NCBI GenBank assembly: GCA_017461635.1
Contig: JAFTXK010000081.1
Location: forward strand, 1 to 35,347
Length of the DNA: 35,347 nt
DNA from: Clostridia bacterium
GTDB taxonomy: Bacteria; Bacillota; Clostridia; Oscillospirales; CAG-272
Direction of reading: 5' to 3'
In this document: piece by piece, positions 32,446-35,347 of the stretch
Layout: the number at the start of each line of letters is the position of its first letter
Numbering within the stretch: the first letter of the stretch is position 1
Notes under the pieces: generated by a model
What the model saw: only the letters and a program-made list of their open reading frames with translations
What the model was told of the DNA's origin: nothing
The model's database searches: none
Position numbers and translations under genes: made by a program

Positions 32446-33573
32446 TCATCCCTTCGTTTTGCATTTTTTGCCGTATTCGGCTCTGTAAAGCTCTTCGAGC
32501 TGTTTTGTCATGACCTCAGCCGTAAATTTGTTATCAAAAATTTCTTTTGCCTTTTCGCTCATTTTATTTTTGAGAGCTTCGTTTTCAAAAAGAGTTATCA
32601 TTGCTGTCGCCAGCATTTCGCTGTTTTCTCTCTCAAAGACGAGACCGCTTACGCCATCCTCTATCATTGCGGTGTTTCCCTCACAATCTGAAACCAGCGC
32701 AGGCAGACCGAGGCTCATTCCCTCGGAAAGCGCAAGACAGGTGGTCTCGGAACGAGAACAGTTCACATTTACGTCAGCAATGTTCATATAAGGCGCAACA
32801 TCACGGCAAAAGCCTGTGAAAATAACCTTATCATCAACCTTAAGGTCAGCCGCGAGAGCTTTTAGGCTCTCTTCAAGGCTTCCCTTTCCCACTATAAGAA
32901 AACGCATATCGGGATGAACCTTTGCCGCCTCTGCCGCCGCCTCAATAAAGGTTTTGTGATCCTTCACCTCTTCAAGACGCGCAACTATAGTAAACACGAA
33001 ATTATCTTCTTTAAGCCCCAGTGAATCACAAAGGCTCTTTTTCTCATCCTCGGATATTCGTCTCATGGGCTCGGAGCCATTGAGGATCACCGAAATTTTT
33101 TCGCGCTTCGTTCCCTGAATGGCAAGTATCTCAGCGGCGGCTTCTGCCGTTGCTATAACTCTGTCGGAATAATGGTTATTAAGCGTACCGAGCAATTGCT
33201 TTATCGGGAAAATCGTCTTATATTTCGGAGGCATTACAGCGCAGTGATGGGTCTGAAATACAAGAGGTACGCGGCATTTTTTCGCCGCAATTCTCGCCGA
33301 AAAGGATGAATGAGTGTGAACTATATCGGGCCTTTCGCTTTTGAATATCTCGGTAAGCTCCTTTGTTGCTTCTTTTTCATAAGAAGTATCTCTGCCGTAT
33401 TTCATACCGATGGCCTCATAACCGAGTGCTTCCACTCTCGGGATAAGCTCCGCGTCTCTTGGCAGAACCACCTTTATCTCAAATTCCGAGCGGTCAAAAT
33501 GCCGAAGACAGTTCAGCAGGAGCATACCTGCGCCGCCGATATTCGTATCACTCAAAACATGCAGGATCTTCAC
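32446..33573 (-). CDS. GT4-family glycosyltransferase
   Basis: 375 residues with the two-Rossmann GT-B fold. The N-terminus MKILHVLSDTNIGGAGM carries the acceptor-side glycine motif. The C-terminal half has FTIVARLEEVKDHKTFIEA and the donor-binding motif SETTCLALSEGMSLGLPALVSD, with the paired glutamates. GT4 enzymes are retaining and use nucleotide sugars for cell-surface glycans or glycolipids; the product is unknown. The start is GTG at 33573, with AGGAG eight bases upstream inside the last murJ codons. One base separates it from the murJ stop, so coupling is likely. Confidence 0.93.
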   Translation of the reverse strand: MKILHVLSDTNIGGAGMLLLNCLRHFDRSEFEIKVVLPRDAELIPRVEALGYEAIGMKYGRDTSYEKEATKELTEIFKSERPDIVHTHSSFSARIAAKKCRVPLVFQTHHCAVMPPKYKTIFPIKQLLGTLNNHYSDRVIATAEAAAEILAIQGTKREKISVILNGSEPMRRISEDEKKSLCDSLGLKEDNFVFTIVARLEEVKDHKTFIEAAAEAAKVHPDMRFLIVGKGSLEESLKALAADLKVDDKVIFTGFCRDVAPYMNIADVNVNCSRSETTCLALSEGMSLGLPALVSDCEGNTAMIEDGVSGLVFERENSEMLATAMITLFENEALKNKMSEKAKEIFDNKFTAEVMTKQLEELYRAEYGKKCKTKG

Positions 33574-33574
33574 G

Positions 33575-35116
33575 TCAGTTTCTCCTTTTGATTCTCAGAA
33601 TTTTGCAGATTATATCACGGGTCATTCTCTCGCCGAGAAGGAAACAAATAAGGAAATATATTACAGCACCGATAAGGACATTTATCGCAAGTCCAATAAT
33701 ACCGCTAAGATATAAGGATAAATACCAAACTGCCGTACCCATTGCAAGAGACGCGATAAGCATTGCAAGGATACTGAGAAGATCGCGACATGAAAGCAGC
33801 TTATCTCCCGAGCGATACCTGAGGTATGCATTGAGAAATGCATTTATCATCACCGCAATGGCAGATGAAAGCGCAATTCCCGCAATACCCATTTTGTCGG
33901 CAAGAACCACGACAAAGGCAAAATTAAAGGCTATAGAAACAAGTGCCGTTATCATCGGAGGAAGAGTTTTCTGCTCGGCAAAAAACTTCTTTGTACAAAC
34001 CTCATTCAGTGCATAAAAAGGCATGCCCAAAGCAAAAAAGCGAAGTGCTTCGGCGGTCATAACAACATCATCGGCATTGAACTCATTTCTCTGATATATC
34101 ACCGAAATGATAGGCTCTGAGAGCGCAAAAATACCTACTGTGATAGGCAGGATTATCAGCATTAGAGACTTGATGGAAGTCCTTGTAAGCTTTTCGCCCT
34201 CTTCTCTATCGCCGCTCGCCTGTGCCTTTGAGAAATAAGGAAACAGCAGATTGGTTGCAACGAAGGTGAAGACACCTACTATTATAAGATAAAGCCTGTT
34301 TGCATATCCCATTGCGGAAATTCCGCCCTCTATAGAGGAAGCAAATCTGGTATTTATCAGATTGCAGAAGGGCTGAACCCATGAACTTACAAGAATCGGC
34401 AGAGCCATTGCAAAGGCTTTTTTTATATATGGAGATCTCAGATCGAGCTTAAGCGAAAATCTGAAGCCTTTTTTCAGAACCGCGGGAAGCTGAATAAGAG
34501 CCTGTGCGCCCCAGCCAATAAGCATTGCAAAGGAAAGTCCCCAAATACCGAATCTATCGTTGAAAAAAATGAAATACAGCACCATGATCAGGTTTGAGAC
34601 AAGACTGATCACTGCCGGAAGAAGAAAATTTCCAAAGGACTGCAGAAGCCCGACAAAGGAAAAGGCAAGTCCCGTAAAAATTATCATCGGAAACATTATT
34701 CTCGAAAGTGATGATGCAAGTCCAGATGTAGATTCGGAAATATCGGGAGCAAGCCAGCCCACAAGAGTCTCCGAAAAAGCAACACCTATAATAGTTATAA
34801 GCGTTGTAAGAAGCAGTATTACATTGACATAGCTACCGGCAAAATCAAGGGCGTCCTTTTTGCTCTTTTTAATGAGTATTTCATTAAAAACGGGGATAAA
34901 TGACGCAGTAATAACACCGCCGATAACAAAATCAAAGATAATCAGAGGCAGTCTGCTTGCCGTATCATAAGCCACTGCCTCGGGAGAAGTTCCGTAAGCT
35001 GCGGCAAGGAAAATATCGCGCACCATGCCCAGTATTTTTGCCGAAAGGGTTATGATAACCATAAGCAGAGCAGTCTTTACGATCCGTCTGCTCTTTTTCT
35101 CCTCGGTATCCATCAT
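33575..35116 (-). CDS. murJ: Lipid II flippase MurJ (MviN)
   Basis: A 513-residue MOP-superfamily membrane protein with about 14 hydrophobic segments. The N-terminus KTALLMVIITLSAKILGMVRDIFLAAAYG and the segment PVFNEIL near residue 75 are typical of MurJ. It moves lipid II across the membrane for peptidoglycan synthesis. GGGGG precedes two adjacent ATGs; the second (35113) has the better spacing and may be the true start. First gene of a murJ-GT4-dxs operon with its own promoter. Confidence 0.93.
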   Translation of the reverse strand: MMDTEEKKSRRIVKTALLMVIITLSAKILGMVRDIFLAAAYGTSPEAVAYDTASRLPLIIFDFVIGGVITASFIPVFNEILIKKSKKDALDFAGSYVNVILLLTTLITIIGVAFSETLVGWLAPDISESTSGLASSLSRIMFPMIIFTGLAFSFVGLLQSFGNFLLPAVISLVSNLIMVLYFIFFNDRFGIWGLSFAMLIGWGAQALIQLPAVLKKGFRFSLKLDLRSPYIKKAFAMALPILVSSWVQPFCNLINTRFASSIEGGISAMGYANRLYLIIVGVFTFVATNLLFPYFSKAQASGDREEGEKLTRTSIKSLMLIILPITVGIFALSEPIISVIYQRNEFNADDVVMTAEALRFFALGMPFYALNEVCTKKFFAEQKTLPPMITALVSIAFNFAFVVVLADKMGIAGIALSSAIAVMINAFLNAYLRYRSGDKLLSCRDLLSILAMLIASLAMGTAVWYLSLYLSGIIGLAINVLIGAVIYFLICFLLGERMTRDIICKILRIKRRN

Positions 35117-35147
35117 ATCCCCCTTTCAAAAATAGTTATACATATTT

Positions 35148-35176
35148 ATTATATCACAAGAAAAGCGCAATGTAAA
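35148..35176 (-). promoter_or_regulatory. Promoter of the murJ operon, with a TGTAAAGCA copy over the -35
   Basis: TTTACA (35176-35171), 17-base spacer, TATAAT (35153-35148) on the minus strand. The -35 lies inside TGTAAAGCA (35171-35179, plus strand), the same nonamer found three times at the ylxM-ffh promoter. Confidence 0.75.
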
Positions 35177-35203
35177 GCAATTTGAGAAAATAACATCAAA
35201 AAA

Positions 35204-35347
35204 GGCTGTAGTGTTACAATAGATGTGAGACTAAAAATAAAAAAAGAATAGAAAAAGTGATTGAGTTCTGTTAAAATAGAATTACCCCTAACTCACATCA
35301 ACAGAAAGGACTCAATCACTTCATGAAACATTATACCACAAACAAAC
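35204..35347 (+). mobile_element. Possible left end of an insertion sequence (cut by window end)
   Basis: From GGCTGTAGTGTTACAATAG (35204-35222) the sequence becomes A-rich and unlike its surroundings. It carries nested inverted repeats: GATGTGAG (35222-35229) with CTCACATC (35292-35299), and a 12-bp pair AAGTGATTGAGT (35255-35266) with ACTCAATCACTT (35310-35321). The last arm overlaps the AAAGGA ribosome binding site of an ORF starting at 35323. Such a hairpin hiding a start site is typical of transposase genes. The other end is outside the window, so this is inference. Confidence 0.45.
35323..35347 (+). CDS. First codons of an ORF, possibly a transposase (partial)
   Basis: ATG at 35323 opens a frame reading MKHYTTNK to the window end. 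AAAGGA lies about 12 bases upstream. Too short to identify by itself; the transposase idea rests on the structured leader before it. Confidence 0.4.

Noticed and set aside
1-35347. tRNA, rRNA, CRISPR arrays, phage or defence genes
   Set aside because: None could be recognised by eye on either strand.

Overview
This window looks like chromosomal DNA of a low-to-mid G+C Gram-positive bacterium of the class Clostridia, most likely a gut-type Ruminococcaceae/Oscillospiraceae relative. The reasons are the Firmicutes gene orders (ylxM-ffh-rpsP-khpA; ftsE-ftsX-M23 peptidase-S41 peptidase; greA-lysS), the protein sequences, strong SigA-type promoters with 17-base spacers, and GGAGG ribosome binding sites. 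Nearly everything is encoded on the minus strand. No rRNA, tRNA, CRISPR array, prophage or defence system was seen.

Layout. 1-1241: an ECF sigma factor with a translationally coupled membrane protein, probably its anti-sigma factor, cut by the window start. 1262-2196: a DnaQ-fold protein whose exonuclease motifs are partly lost. 2247-8452: a housekeeping run read as ftsE, ftsX, an EnvC-like M23 peptidase, an S41 C-terminal processing protease, greA and lysS. 8475-9792: three hairpins, then a PucR/CdaR-type regulator broken by a one-base frame change, with its promoter. 9819-11457: rsmE and a small polytopic membrane protein behind a perfect consensus promoter.

11609-14591: a three-gene sugar or uronate catabolic operon (SDR dehydrogenase, TIM-barrel epimerase, Gfo/Idh dehydrogenase). 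It is divergent from an AraC-type activator, which is followed by a large unrecognised membrane-anchored protein (14720-17221). 17229-21447: a 44-bp perfect palindrome, then (minus strand) ldh, a diacylglycerol-kinase-family lipid kinase and topB. 21497-24572: ylxM-ffh-rpsP-khpA, a terminator, then an orphan hypothetical gene where rimM-trmD is often found. 24592-26795: a MATE exporter and a DeoR-type regulator driven by divergent promoters that share their -10 bases.

26796-27098 carries a MITE-like inverted-repeat element and a terminator. 27099-29654: a copper P-type ATPase fused to a C-terminal CopZ-like domain with an internal ribosome binding site. 29691-30513: mntP behind a yybP-ykoY-type manganese riboswitch and terminator. 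30550-35176: murJ, a GT4 glycosyltransferase and dxs in one tight envelope/isoprenoid operon. 35204-35347: what looks like the left end of an insertion sequence, with the first codons of its ORF.

Most of the window is ordinary core genome. The points most worth a second look are a repeated nonamer over the ylxM-ffh promoter with one more copy at the murJ promoter, the CopA-CopZ fusion with an internal start, the mutually exclusive MATE/DeoR promoters, the degenerate exonuclease, the frame-disrupted regulator, the MITE-like repeat, and the unrecognised protein downstream of the AraC regulator.
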